From contig NC_092578.1 of assembly GCF_037975245.1 (NCBI RefSeq), positions 15,420,321 to 15,484,320 of the forward strand: a DNA stretch of 64,000 bases, written 5' to 3'. This document shows positions 1 to 14,799 of the stretch, piece by piece; position 1 is the first letter of the stretch; each line of letters starts with the position of its first letter. This DNA comes from Apostichopus japonicus (Eukaryota > Echinodermata > Holothuroidea > Aspidochirotida > Stichopodidae). Both the position numbers and the translations under genes were made by a program. The notes beneath the pieces are model-generated. The model made no database searches. It was not told the origin of the DNA and saw only the letters and a list, made by a program, of their open reading frames with translations.

Positions 1-3000
1 CCCCCATCTGTGTTAACATCATGTGCACCGTACAAAAATAAATTTACAAATCACAAGACATGAGTACACTGTGCCCCTCCTTAAATTGTCGATGCCCCCC
101 ATCTCGGCTACGGTCCTGATAACTATAACTGTATGCCAAACAGCCCAAGACTTATGCACTGACTTCTTGTATATCTATCGATTAACTATGTAGCCTAACA
201 TGCATATTATTATAGCTGATTAAACGATTTATAACAAGAGGCTAGGTCAACTTCTGGGAAACAAAAAAAAGAAAGAAAACCAATCAAGGAACCCCTCGTT
301 TCCTTACTCTTCTATATCCACATCACATGCATGCTTCATTATCCTTCATATAACAAAGGACAACGAAAGTTTCATTTGTATATGGGTTGGTGAATTACAA
401 GAGTAAGAAACTTATAATAATCATACATGTCATCTTTATTCACACTAAACTCTTGTTTTAGTCCTTCTTTATTTCTTTATTTCTATCTTTCTCTCTTTAT
501 TAACTTTAATAAAACCACATCCTGTTTCTTTTTTCTTTCTTTCATATTTCGTAGATATGCCTTCAGTAATGATAAATCTTCTGATAGAAAGCAATCGATC
601 AAGTAATAACAACATAATATAATTTCTTTTGAAATATATAATCTACGAGTGCAGGGTAATTAATTTTACAGAAATATCTCGGGAAGTAGAAAGCATGTTG
701 CCTAAATAGCGGAAGTAATAGTTTAGTTTAAATAATAATCAGAGGGAATCTCCCCCCATTTCCTTGAGCTCCGTTAACATAGTACTTTATATATAAGTAA
801 GACATATACAGTATATGCCTATATATATCATAGTGGATACTCTTCTGCACTTACGATGGTTTAGTAAGGGAGGTGGGTGGGGTGGGGGGTTAGAGCCACA
901 TGAAGGGAAGAGAAATAGGGACCATAAGAAGGGAACAACCATCATTTATAGAGGACTAAATTTAAATTTATGTTTAATTTAGAAACAAAACTAGTGGCAA
1001 ATTGCTAGTGTATTTTTGGTTAGAATTATTGAATTGGGGACGCACTGGGGGGGGGGGGGGTTGGAAAGGTGGTAAATGACATTATGACCCCCATCGCATC
1101 TCACCATCTGACTACCCCACTGTGCATTAATACGAAGATTTAGCTAAAGATTTGAGACGAGAAACTTGAATTGTATATAAAGTGAGCGTTGGGAATTTCA
1201 TTGCAAATAATACTATACGCAGGACATGTGGCTGGGGCATGGGATGGGTCTTCGAGGGGAAACTCTTCCAAAATATATGTCAAAATATCGGAAAGATGCA
1301 TATTTATAAGAAATAACAAAAATTCGTCAGAACCAGAGGACGGCGATGAATCTTCAAAACTCTGTAGCCTACTTATCCATAGGGCATGGATTCAACTCGT
1401 GTCCCCAATTTTAACTTTGATACTTTTTAGCATCTGAGAGCATTTTTAATGGAATTTACTGAAACGATTTCAGTGACCTCAATTGACGTCCACTTTTGCT
1501 TAACATGTCACAAATAACAATTCCTTAACCAACAAACTTCTACTTACTACTCTTGGAAGGGGGGAGGGGGGGGGTGGGGTGAGCAAATTGAAGCTGAATA
1601 TTTTGACAGAATTTTCCGCTAAAACAAGTTCCGATGCTGTGAAGGGCTTGCGGCTGTTTTAATATTGAATGTGAACTTGTTTCTTGCCCAGTAGCTTCCC
1701 TTCCAGAAAGCATAGTGATTCGTGTCATCTCTCAAATCACGATCATTTCTTATTTAAGCTAAAACATCGTACATTTAGTTCTGCAATTAAGAACCTTTCA
1801 GCTTTTTTTTTTTTTTTTCTTCTCCAGAAAATCTTTGGGCACCGAACTCGTATGTGTATATGGATCGACGATGTATATAAATAAAAGATAAAAGAAAAAA
1901 GAGAGGCCAAAGTCGATAGAGTCAGGAATATAAAAGAGGAACATCTGACCCTCTGGCCCCTCCTTATAGGATAATTCTCAAGGAGAATAACTTTAATCTT
2001 CCTACCCCGGGCGTCACCAATCAACAAAGCTAAGTGGATCAGGGAGTTGAAAATCCCTCAACTATTTCCCGGCTTTCTGACTGCTTGCTTTTGGCTATAT
2101 AGGCCTATACTATTCAATAATGTACGGATATATATACGATAGCCTTGTCGAACGGAAACTGGAATGCAAGTATGCTTCTATACTTTAACACAGTGTACAG
2201 CCCTGTTGTACGGAAGGTATATGGTAAAGAAATTAAATAACAAGGCCATAAAAAATGACCAGTGGACTTGTATAGGCTATCATATGCCGTACAGTTACAT
2301 ACTGTAGTGTAGTCTATGTAGGGCCTGCACGGTTCAAATTTCGATACGTACTATATATGTTATGTATACCAAGTTAGTAGTTACAATGTACAACAATTTG
2401 GAACCAGATCTGGCGAGATGCGGTTGAGCTCGCAAGGCTACAGCCCTGGAACGGTGACGGAGGGGAGGGGGGGGGGAGGATGTCTCTTGGGGCGCTCGGG
2501 GAAATATGCATGGGATCAAGAAAATGTATTCTCACTTTGATTACATCGCTAAAGGCAGAATGGACCCGGTGACATAATTGTCCCCGGGCCCGACTTGGCT
2601 TTCGACGTCACTGTGTGAAACTACTGCAAAAAGACTTGGTAAAGTCTGCAGTAGTGCACTAACCAAATGGGCTTAGTACGGCGGGTTACCGTTACGCACC
2701 ACCAGTTCCATCGCCTCTCATACCACACTGAGTCCCTCACCATACACCATATCGCCATAGAGAAATACGAAAATTGACACTCGTCGATCAAATTACTTAA
2801 CTTTGGTGGGCTTTAGTATACTGATACGAAACGAGTGACTGTGTAAACTTCCCATTTTGCCCACTGGATTGAAAGAGAATACCCAGTAGACTGGTACAGG
2901 TATTTACTAAAGCATATCAAACATTATCATGAAATGGATAGGCCTGTATATACATTACAACCATACCAGCTTAGCTTACTGTGTAAATATGTATATGGGC

Positions 3001-3100
3001 AATCATTTACAGACAGGAAAACGATAAGGCGGAACTGAATGTACAATTGCCACTCATAAAGGCATGGATGCTTTATTGTAATTGTAATCGTTATATTTCA
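1..3100. other. Gene-poor spacer
   Basis: I see no supportable gene here. The open frames are short, lack recognisable domains and often run through homopolymers: a G run near 1050, a T run near 1803-1820 and G-rich stretches near 1560 and 2460. Pyrimidine-rich and AT-rich DNA alternates. The first ~130 bases look like the edge of a dispersed repeat, with C-rich phrases similar to others in the window, but I cannot assign a family. Confidence 0.6.
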
Positions 3101-3106
3101 TGGTAC

Positions 3107-3353
<247 letters not shown>

Positions 3354-5130
3354 GCCGGTTTGTATATATAATTGCTAAATGTTTACAAACGTTCTTTTCC
3401 TGTCGGTTCTATATCCTTCACATCATTCCCACACATTGAGGAGTGTAAACATATGTCTCATCGTGGGAAACTTGACCTGTAGAGTTCAATTATTTATTTA
3501 TTTATCTAATCTGAACATGAGTGGCCATTATCAGACATTCTAGCATGTTAATAGTATAGTAGGCTGTACTGCATGGTAACTACCGCTCAGAAATAAGTCT
3601 AGTCATGTGTGGAAGCGAACTCAAGCGTTTCATGTTTTTAACCAGATTTAACAACAATAAATATAATGACTTAAACATTATGTTGGAAGAAAGTGACAAG
3701 GCTTCGCACTTGGAGCCTTCATTCATGCGTTTCAATCTTTTCTCTTCTATTTAGCCAAATATTATAGTCTCCGTCAAACCATGTAAGCAGCATATACACT
3801 GTTCCCACGCTATATGATATGTCGTTAGTCATGAGTGTAATGTAACTTTTTTCCCTAACACTCCTCCTGTCCCTACGTCTACCCTCGCCAACCCACCTAC
3901 ACCCTCTCCTTCCTACTCCATCTTTACCCTCGCCTCCTACCCCCCCCCCCCATGAAAGAAAGCTAGCTAACTGTATGACCATTTTCCGTCACCTCCCTCC
4001 CTCACTACGTCCACCCCTCCAGTGAAAGGAAGCTATAGTTAATTATACTCTAGCACCACTAGAAATACTGGCTATGTTCCGTCAGGATTTATCGATTTGT
4101 TATTCTATTACATGTTATGCACAAAAAAAATTTCCCCAAAGAAATGCAATATAGGTTTACAGCGGTAGAAAAATTAGAATTCAGTCAGGTCGGTAAATGA
4201 ATTGTTTGGTAATTAACAGGTGCAAACACTTAACAATATTTGAGTAGGATCTGTCCCAATATGTACACATGAGGACATTTGTAAGCACCTGCCATCTGCA
4301 TATGGTTATCTGTATAGACAACTTGAACTTCTTTCATGTACGCAAAAACTTCCCGTTAACCTCAGTGCAAGAGCTTACAAATCATAAACATGTTTATTTG
4401 TCAGTTGACAATCAGACCTTTAGAAAAAAAGGGGGAAAAACCGTAACTGCCTTATCAAATAACGAAAGAAAGAAACAAGAATCCACTTTAACAAAAAGAT
4501 TGGTAATTCTTACCTCAACAGTTGTAAAGTATCCACCGTTGCTGCACATTGAAAAGTAGATAAACTTCCTTATTCCACAATCCGCACGCTTTCGTATAAT
4601 AATAACACAAGGGTTTTTTCTATGCGACTCAAACGCTTAGTCGTCCAGCTGTGTATATATACCGACCCAATGAAGGTGCCTAGATATGTGGTGGCACTGC
4701 ACGTTAACGTCGATGCAATTGAGTTAAGTGTATTCTTATTCCTTTTTTTTTTTTTTTTTTTTTTGGTCTTTGGTTGAAAATGAATAACTGAGCAAACTAG
4801 ACCCTTGTAATAGCAAGCGAAGCTCTCACTGGGTATGTCACACTCGAATGCCTTCAAAGAAGCACGCTCATATGAAATTATGACGGTCTTGCTAACTTCC
4901 GGGTTGAGTAAATAAAGAAACAAAGCGGCATTTATCGTCGCGATATGCTTCAGACACACACAGCTAAAGCCTGCTTGCAGTTGACCTTGCATAGATACCG
5001 AGCTTGCTAAATGGATAAATCTTGATCATCGAAAACAGACTACGCCCTCTATTTTTGTCGAAAGGCTCTGGAAGTTGCATGTGTTTATGGTCAAACTGGG
5101 TTTGTACGTGGTGAGACACAGAGAATACGG

Positions 5131-5155
5131 GTAGGGGTGGGGAGTAGAAGGGATC
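5131..5155 (+). other. G-quadruplex-type motif
   Basis: Four runs of three or four G are separated by loops of 2, 1 and 7 bases, which meets the usual G3+N1-7 pattern. It is a sequence prediction only, and no gene start lies nearby. Confidence 0.5.
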
Positions 5156-5318
5156 GAAGGATGGGAATGGAAGGAGGGATTGTGTGTTTGGATTAAAGTC
5201 GTTTAATTACGTGTATTTTGAGGGGAATTGCGCATTGTCATAAATGTAGAAATGGAGTGAGTGAGACACCTCTAAAACCTATATATAGTATTCAATTGTA
5301 TTTTTGCATGTTTGGTTA

Positions 5319-5382
5319 TGCGCATTGTACCCTGGGATTTTGCGCTATATAAGCACCGGTGTAATAATAATGTAATAATATA
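5319..5382 (+). mobile_element. LINE 3'-end fragment (CR1/L2-like)
   Basis: The phrase GCGCTATATAAGCAC followed by TAATAATAATGTAATAATA closely matches the 3' end of the longer LINE fragment near 34,140 (GCGCTATATAAGTGT followed by a TTATTATTATT tail). Short 3' ends of this kind are typical 5'-truncated copies of CR1/L2-type non-LTR retrotransposons. No coding sequence is retained. Confidence 0.55.
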
Positions 5383-6160
5383 TTAGGTTATCAATATATA
5401 CCTCCAGACTTTGTTTACTGTGACTTCAAGATCTGCGGACTAGACCATCTGGGCAATTGCAGGTCTAACGCCTCTAACTCAGAGAAAGAGCAGTGAGAAT
5501 TGAGAAGGGAAACGCCTCTTGGAGGGAGAAAGAAATTCAACGTCACATCAGGACAACCTCCTGCACATACATGACTTGTGTAGGTCAAGGACATACAAAG
5601 GAGATGTAAGGTGTTGCTGTCAGAAAAAATTCTGAATGTCGAAAAAAGGTTCGCATAAACTTGACAACTGCCACCTGTACTTTATATTGTTCAGAGATTC
5701 TCTGTGAGACAAAAATGACTGTATATTTTGTTGGATGCATTTCACATCCAGTAGGACAATATGTGTTGTTTTGGGGCTTGTTTTTTTTTTAAATCGTAAA
5801 TCATAATCAACTTGAACTTACAGTTTGAACTTTCCTAATGTGTTGTTAAATATTTTAGAATAAATCGTATTTTACAGCTTCCCTTAACCAAAATAAAAAT
5901 AGGTGACAGAACAGTCTAATTACTAACTGCGGCCAAAGCTTCCAGCACTTATCGTGGGTAACACTACGATATGCATGGAAAAGCTAAATACACATGATAT
6001 GCGATCGGGAAAAGTTCGAATCTGTTCACATATTGACCAACGGATGTATGTAGGCGATACAAGCGGAAAATCAACATTTGATATGAGATAATGGAACCCA
6101 TTCATTCTGGTTTGTATATCATACGTACAGACCTATAACGCCATATGGTTGTAACTCTCT

Positions 6161-6412
6161 GTATGTATGTATGTATGTATATGTGATCTTCCCGCAAGCA
6201 GGAACTCGCGAAAGAAGCCATGGAGGCTTATAGACTCGCAAGCTGACCGAAGCCAATCTCTCGGCACACATCCATTTAACGTCCATGTCGGGAAGTTGTT
6301 ATTGAACAACACCCTTGCCAGACGACACACATTGCTGTCGGCGGGAATCGAACCGGGGATCTCATGACTGGGAGACGCCGGCGTTAACCACTAGGCTATA
6401 CAATCCGCCATG
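6161..6412 (-). mobile_element. tRNA-derived SINE copy A
   Basis: Read on the minus strand, this element starts with a tRNA-like head. It has an A-box-like phrase (TAGCCTAGTGGTTAACGCCG) and a perfect B box (GGTTCGATTCC). The tRNA-unrelated body includes CATGGACGTTAAAT, GGCTTCGGTCAGCTTGCG and TTCGCGAGTTCCTGC, and the element ends in a (CATA)n tail. The body is shared with copy B near 13,058-13,285 on the plus strand. A small array of ATCCACA/ATCCGC repeats lies just outside the head (6413-6465). The tRNA fold is not intact, so this is not a functional tRNA gene. Confidence 0.82.
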
Positions 6413-6469
6413 GTTCCGCTATCCACAATCCACAATCCACAATCCGCTATACAATCCGCCTCTGATGGT

Positions 6470-9400
6470 TGGTAAAGTCGCTGAGTTATTTGACAAGAGA
6501 TCAATGTATTGGGGGATACGGGGATATATTTACCCTATAATTCTGACAAATTTAGTTATGGTCTCGCTATAATTCAAGTTAATATCGACACCATTCTGTC
6601 GAGGTTATACCTTTTTCTCCTTTCGTAGATTCAGATCCTATCTATTAGTTGTTGATCAGTTTATGGAACGCCAAAAGGCTCGCAAATATTTATATATATA
6701 TACGATGATAACGTCAAAGGTATACGATTATGACGTATAGACACAAACGATGTTGAAATTAGATGATCATGTGTTTTGCTTTAATATAAGTGCATATATT
6801 AAGTAATTCATTAACTAATCAAAATCCGAGATAGGTTTGAGATTGGGCCGGGTGGGCGGGAGGGGAGGTGGCGGAGGGGTTGGATTCAGACCATTGTTTA
6901 GTGATGCCGAAGTTGCCGCACACAGTGTGGCAACACTACGCCCGCGGTATCATTGCTGTGAATAATATATTGAGTGGGAGAGTGAAGGGGGCATGGTCCT
7001 CCTCGTCCCTCTGCATGGTGTTGTTGTTGGGGGAGGGGGGGTCTGGCCATGTTCAAACTTCAAGAGACATTTTTACAGCCACTGTTAAGGGTGTGAAGAC
7101 TCGCGCAAAAAGAAACGTCTATTGCCGGTAATCTGACCTAGTTTCGAATGAGGTGTAACAGGAGTGTCAGACACCACCATCGATCCCAGAATATACACAC
7201 ACAGCTTGCTACCGTCGGTAATTAGACACTAGTGTACAGTCAGTACATATACAGCTGCGGTCAATACCCACAGCACTGTGTACAAACGATACAGCGATGG
7301 ACATCTCAGGTCCAGCTAAAGATAACAAGGTATCACGTTTCATTAATGTTTGCATTTTGTAGCGACAAGAGAAAAACTTCACTTGCAAGGAACGGAAACT
7401 TAACTTTTAAAAGATGGCGGCACGCTATTTGGGGCGCGTCTTCAATGCCTTTAAAGCATCGTCCTCTCTGATTATCTCATTAAGCTCTCCTCAACGGAAC
7501 TTCGTAGGAAGAGAAAACTACAGGAAATTGTTAACTCTATAGGTTAAATATGAAGGCAATATACCGATAAATTATGAATGGCAAGTACCACTGGAGGTTT
7601 CCTTTCCAAAGCTGCTACTTATTAAGGGACAACAGTGTACTGTATTAACTAAAAGAACAATGCTAAAAGACGTCATATGTATGGCACATTCTTAAAGGTT
7701 GGGATCCTATGATCATATTATTACCAGACACAGAGGAGAGGAGGGCTCAATTAGACACATATAAATATCTAAGTGAGGTAAAAGTGCTTTGACGGTGGTA
7801 TAGCAAAATGCGTTTTGAAATCTGAGCCTCAGGAACCATCATTTCACTTTCTAGAATCATTTTAATACATTTGGGGGAGGGGGTGAAGAGGTAAGGGGTG
7901 AGGGGGGGGGGTACAGGGTACATACCGAAGACATTTCAAGTTCCATCTGCGTTGGGTAAGGTCATGCTTACGGTTGGTGACATAATGGTACGGACAGCCG
8001 GGGCAGACAGATGCATCGACGAACAGTCAGACTGCATATACATAGACAAGAGGGTTGGAGGTCTGTCTGCTATACCTCTAATATACGGTGAAAATGGGGC
8101 AATAATAATTGTGTCCACTTTCAAGGGATCGACGAACTTGGTCTTCGTTATGAATCACTTTACGAACAACCCCTCCTTCACGGACTGCCTTCCTCTCTCT
8201 GAAACTAAACTGCCAACGCCACCCCCCCCCTCCCCACACCTATATGCTAGATTTATGTAAAGATAAATAGGAGTATATATTGTATTTCTTTAGAGAAAAG
8301 AGGTAAAGTTACGAAGGGTCACTGTCTCGACGGATTGGGAGGCTTTCCCGCAATTAAGCCACCTAACAAGTTCTACTGAGTCACTAAGAACGATATACAC
8401 ATCTTTTGGTTTATCCATTCGACAAGCAGACTTACTTCCGTATATAACGTATATAAACATATTACCTATAATGGGATCTCTCTATACGTTAGGACGTGCA
8501 ATCCACTTAGCCAACAATTATAGGTTTCCAAACCATATTCCTGTCTTATTGTTTATCCTAAAACCATAGACATATACAAACCAGATGAAGTGACTATCTT
8601 AATTAAGATTGTATCGGTCCGATACACATCAGCGGATACTAAGCTTGTCAAGATGCTGATGGGTAATTTATATTTCGGGTTCAGTGAGAGTACTAATATA
8701 AACTCTCGAGTGCCCACAACCTCAAGTTGTCTTTAAGTCGTTTCTTCATGTAAACACGTATGTTATGATGTCTCTAACTGTACTTTATAGGTTTATACAA
8801 ATGACTCATAATAATAATACTATCTTAGAAAAGGACGCATAGGACGGTCCCATTATTATGTTTGTTCGCACAACAGATCCAGTGTAGTATCAACACGTTA
8901 TAAGTGTGTGTGTGTGTATATATATATATATAGATATATATATAGATATATATAATACACCGTGCCAAATAAGTTTTCCATGAGGTGCACAAATATGAAA
9001 ATACAATGCTTAAAGGTAAGTTTGAAAGCTTTTACTCTGTTTATGACGTCATACTCTGAAGTCTACTTTCGTTATAGGAAGTCGAAATTATCTCTCAAAA
9101 CATAAACAATTGAAGTGGGGCCATAAACAAATACCTTGGTAGGTTGGACTGTGCAGTATTAGATAAACAAGTTTGTTAAAACATGAACAAACAACTTGAC
9201 GTGCAGGGTTTCGTTGTTATAACTATTATAATATGCTCTCTCCCCCTCTCTTTCTCCACGAAAGAAAAGGGATAATGAAGAACATCACCAGGAGGGAGCC
9301 CATGGCATTTTACCTCGTTTATGTGATGCCACGACCATGTATCATCCAATTAGACATCAATCTGAAAATATATATACACTGCCATGTTTGATGATAAATA

Positions 9401-9592
9401 AAGTGAAGAAAAATGATGATGATGAAAGCGGAACGTGTTTGTAATTTTTTACTTTTTTGTACTTATCGAAAAACATTCTTTCTTTTTTTTCCGAGATTAA
9501 GGACGGATCTTGTGTATTTGGGTATATAATTTCACCTTCAGACATTATATCTGCGAAACCTAAAGTCGCTGGAGAATTTACAGCTTCAATTG
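6470..9592. other. Gene-poor spacer with one orphan open frame
   Basis: No gene can be supported. A 120-codon frame at 7898-8260 is the longest non-repetitive one in the left flank. It starts in a G run and ends in a C run, and I recognise no domain in it. A compound GT/TA/GATA microsatellite lies near 8904-8954. Confidence 0.5.
8904..8954. repeat. (GT)n(TA)n(GATA) compound microsatellite
   Basis: About seven GT units are followed by TA units and short GATA-containing blocks. Confidence 0.9.
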
Positions 9593-10238
<646 letters not shown>

Positions 10239-11434
10239 CCACTACCCCCCCCCCCCATCCTTGCACACGACACTGCAACTAATAACAACGCTGGATAATG
10301 GTCACTTAGGGTAAGCATTCAGTTGTGTATTTTAAACTCATAGCGAGACTAAATTTCAAGGAAAGTCTGTATAGCTTATATTTTTGAAACATTTAAACCT
10401 ATTTCTATTCCGGTAAAATCTGAGGTAAATACACAAATGTTCCTCAAGAAACTCCTTTATATATTGTTTTCAACCTAATTTAACCCTATACCCTACATGT
10501 AACACTGAGATGATGCAGGTAAGTTGATTTAAACTTTCACATATATGGTCTGTATATATTTACGAAAGATCATGGTATACTTACACTGCCGACGATTTCA
10601 GTAATATTCCTCAGGGTCTTTGCACGATCCGTTCGCCTTTACAAGAACAACTTCTTACAAATATACGAACTTCTCTTTACGTTGATATTTCGAAAAAGAA
10701 AGAAAGAAAAAGATCCCCACAACCGTCAAAATTAGAGAACGGATGACCTTTTTGTTCTCAAAACCAAAAATTCAATGATGATTTCGCATATGTTTTTGAG
10801 TTTGCTTTCTCTTCTTTCTTCTAATTTCCCTTTGATTATCCCAGCTGCCTGTTGGTGGTAAAATTCATGCAGTGTAGGAGGAACGGACTTCGAACAAACA
10901 GCGCGTGGTATTGAATTCATTAACTGACATATATAGCCTCAGTCGACAAGTTGACAAACCGGGCGAAATGTCGATCTCTTATTTAACAGCCATATATCGC
11001 TCTTTACTAACGCAGAATTGAGAAGAAGAAGAAAATTATCATTTTGTTCACGAATATATATATACAGTGCTCGTTATCTGAGACTGATTGAAAATTCAGT
11101 CTTCCACAGGGAACAGAGACCTAAATTTCACTGTGAGAGGTCTTCATTAGATTTTCGACATCGCCGTACAAGTGTTGCCCTAGTTTATAGCCTATATAAA
11201 TAAGGAGAATGACGCCGAAATATCGATTTAAACTCATCAAAGTACAATATAACCACTACTTAACCAAAGCTGTTTTTCTTCGTTTTCCATAATGCGGTGA
11301 AGCAAATGTTTTTGTTCATCTCTTAAAGTGCAACCGAATACGCAAGCCACTTAATGACAGTTCAATTTATATATTAAAATACGGAAGCTGTTCAAATTTG
11401 TCCAACCAAATGTCAGGTTTAACATAATATATAC

Positions 11435-11515
<81 letters not shown>

Positions 11516-13057
11516 CAGTCCAATTGTGATCAAGTTTCTACAAGTTTGGTAATTAAGCCTATACCTATATATAGGGATACGTTCACCTTTATTTAACTGA
11601 ACGACGATCAAGTGTATGACATGTCCCAATCAGTTTAGCCTTTCATCGGACACTTAAATTTAATAAACTATTAATTGGTATGGTGGATTCTTCCCATATA
11701 TAGAGTACGGTATTATACAATATTTGGGCAAAACTAAGAATCAAATTTTTTTTTTTTTTCTTCTTACAATTTCTACACTAAACAGAGTCAATTGCATGGA
11801 TCCCTTCACAGATTTGAGTGCGACAATCAGAGAAAGTATAGCGATACTCTTTAATATTTTCTATATCTTAATCACAGTAGTCATTATGGTATTGCCTTAA
11901 GGTGTGTTGAGGTTCATCCGAGCATGCAGGCAGCTGCAGTGGTTTGAGTATTTACTAGAGTCAAACCAATCTAAGCCAGGCGCTTTGACATTTTTTTTTT
12001 TTTTATCATTTTATGTTTATATGTATGGACGTTGTAACATCTAAATCAGTAATCCAGTATACAGTATATATATGATGACTGTGATCTAGCGTTACTTTTC
12101 GGTGTGTGTGTGTGGGGGGGGGGGGGTTATATTGTAGGCATATAAAGTGAGGCGGGATGGGTGTGGATCGTGTGGAAGGGTGCATCGTCGTGTGAGGTGA
12201 AGTGATGTAATGAGCGATATACGGGGTAAATCATTATTACGCCTTTCTATATCAGAAGTGGTTATTATTGCTTTAGTCATTTTTGTTAAGCATGGAAAAG
12301 TTGAATTTGGTAAATTGGAGCAATATTCCCAGGCCTTCAATGCATCACTACCCACATGAAGTTGCTTATATCTTTTTATTACTTTGAATCGCAATCATGC
12401 CGCCACTGGTGTTGTTGGATTATATACTAACCTTAATGATGATAAGCACGGTTGCGTAACCGTTAAACAACTTTGACTTTACATAACCATATAGTATTAC
12501 GTATACGTAGTAACTCCTTGCATATTAATATAATTCCAGGCCCCCGGTCTGACGTTACAAGAACTGTATAGGTTGAAGATATATTACCAAACGGATATAG
12601 ATGTGCACTGGTTTTACTCTGCGTACATAAAAAGTCATGTTGCAAGTCTTGGTAACTTAGCCTTACTATATTTAAAGGTCACCAGTACAATATATATATA
12701 TAGGGCCTTATTTTAGTATGCTAAAATTACCTTGTTTTCAGTGGGGAATTTCAGGGAGGCTTTCATCCATGCATGACTTATCCCTTGAAAGTGGATTGTA
12801 CAAGTTGGCAGTAACATATAAACTGCATTATGCTTGTGATTTTAAAATGTTTACTCTCTGTAAGAGACAGTCATGATGATCCTCATCCCCCCCCCCCCGC
12901 CCCTCCATAAAATTTCACAGATGGAAACGTTGTGATTATGTTTCCTACTTTCCGGTGGGTATAAACTAGACTAAAATATTCATTAAATGTTCATTGCGGA
13001 CCTGCCCCAACCGTCCTCTAATCGTTGACATTCGAAGGCTTTTTGCAGTTGCAATAT
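10239..13057. other. Gene-poor spacer
   Basis: No gene is recognised. The region is AT-rich, with a TA microsatellite at 11,437-11,514 and T, C and G homopolymers near 11,746, 11,992, 12,115 and 12,890. Confidence 0.55.
11437..11514. repeat. (TA)n microsatellite
   Basis: About 39 uninterrupted TA units. Confidence 0.97.
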
Positions 13058-13285
13058 TAGGAGTTCTAGCTCAGTGGTTAACGCCGGTGCCTTTCAATTA
13101 TAAAGTTCCGAGTTCGAGGCACTCCAAGATTAATGTATGTCGTCCGGTTACAGAGTTGTTGACAATTCATAATCATGGACGTTAAATATGAATCGAAGAG
13201 GCTGACTTCGGTCAGCTTGCGGCTTTGATAAGCCAATGAAGGCTTCTTCGCGAGTTCCTGCTCGCAGGAGGATCTGAAATAAAAT
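13058..13285 (+). mobile_element. tRNA-derived SINE copy B
   Basis: The plus strand has an A-box-like phrase (TAGCTCAGTGGTTAACGCCG), a B-box-like phrase (GAGTTCGAGGC), then the same body as copy A: ATGGACGTTAAAT, a CTTCGGTCAGCTTGCGG phrase and TTCGCGAGTTCCTGCTCG. The B box is degenerate compared with copy A. Together the two copies define a family with a conserved 3' body beyond the tRNA head. Confidence 0.82.
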
Positions 13286-13589
13286 ATGGGACAATTCTAA
13301 TTTGATAATGGGTACAAACCAAATGAAATTGAAACGCTCTCTCGTCTAGCCGAATTTGAAAGAATGTTTTGACAGTATGCAATGTTATATTCTGGCAACG
13401 TTCTTTTGAAGTGGTCGTCTGATACCGAATTACAGAACAATTACATGCTGACTGAAATTCCAACCGTAATGATTTATTTCTTCTTTGGGTTTTGTTTATT
13501 GCCTTTTTATAGAAACAGGTTAATGCGGTAGCCTTTGCATAACAATCACAAAGCCAAATTAGGAGGTTGACCGGTAGCCATTACGGATA

Positions 13590-14010
13590 ATGTTTTGTTA
13601 GGCTACTATGCCTAACGCTAGGCCTAAGTCTAGCCTATTCTTAGTAGGCCTAGGCCTACTATCATTAGACCAAGTTTTACATATCCTGCTGTAGGTCTCA
13701 CTGTAATTTGTGTAAATTAGGCCAGATAAAGTGAAATATCACAGTCCGCAAGTCACTCAAGATAAATTTGAAGACAAATTTTCATAGCCTATGTGTATGT
13801 TCCTGGGTTATAATAACTAGGAATTAGGCCTATGAATGTTTCAAAGTTTGACGTGATCCCCCTCCGCTAACAAAACATCAGATCACAACATGCCAAGAGA
13901 AGGCATTTTGGTGTAGGGGCATGTTGTAAAACAGTCTAGGCCTATTTGGCTGCATGGTTACTTGAGCTGTCTGTCAAGTTTCCTGTGAACTAGTATAAGC
14001 CTAGGCTATG
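13590..14010. repeat. AGGCCTA-rich palindromic cluster
   Basis: The palindrome TAGGCCTA and its relatives (AGGCCTA, CTAGGC, TAGCCTA) recur every few tens of bases. A similar cluster lies near 44,620-44,885 upstream of SPAG6. No function can be assigned; it may be a low-copy satellite or compositional patch. Confidence 0.5.
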
Positions 14011-14799
14011 TCACAAATTTAGATAAGCAAAAATATAAAAAAGAACTAATAGTTATATAAGATGAAGAGTATGATTTAAGAGTTTGCTTACTTGCAAAAT
14101 TCCCTGCAATTCTTGAATCTCACAGATTATAATCGGAAGTTGATATACAATTACAAGGGTATAGTAAACCATGTATTGCTGTTCTTAGAAAGCAGGAAGT
14201 GTGTGAGTTGCAGGGTATTCTGCATGTGGAGACTCGAACAAAATGAAACAAACAAGCAAACTTTATCTTTTGTCTCTCTATTACGGTTCCAGAAATCAGT
14301 GTAAGTATAAGCATAAGAATACAAATAAGGTAAAGGTTAAGTAAAGGGCGGTGGAGCAAACAGCAACGGTGTGAAACTGTGTTCACTCTCACATCTCGAT
14401 GGCTGTTACAGATCGAAACACTACTTAGATCTCAGTTAAAATTATGATAAAACAGTGAGGATATTCGAATCGACCTTTCCTGTCTGCAGATTCGATAGCA
14501 AGTGGCGTGCATTTGCGGTAAAGGTAATGAAAGTTACGCAATAAAGTTACGCAAGAGGTAGAACACTACCACTAGGCGTGATTTGTAAACAATGGACACC
14601 TTTCATTACCAAGACAGTACATGCGTGGCAACAAGCTATGAAATCATTAATATGCAAGAAGGGTGAAAGTGAAGACTTTCGAAAAACAAAGGAAACAATT
14701 TACTTGATCCATCACATGCAATTGCTCCTAAAAGTTTACATTATTCTTTCATTGATTTCAGAAATCTGTGATAGCAAGTTCTAATTCCTTGACAGAATA

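Larger units (their letters stand above)
3354..6160. other. Gene-poor spacer
   Basis: No gene can be supported. The stretch has a pyrimidine-rich block near 3860-4020, a T run of more than 20 bases near 4742-4764, a short G-rich tract near 5130 and a LINE 3'-end fragment near 5319-5382. The longest minus-strand frame (4570-4992) runs through the homopolymer as poly-lysine and is not credible. Confidence 0.55.

Noticed and set aside
4570-4992. 140-codon minus-strand frame
   Set aside because: It depends on a T homopolymer read as poly-lysine and has no recognisable domain.
6340-6412. Possible tRNA gene with A and B boxes
   Set aside because: The cloverleaf does not close and the flanks match a SINE body found again at 13 kb.
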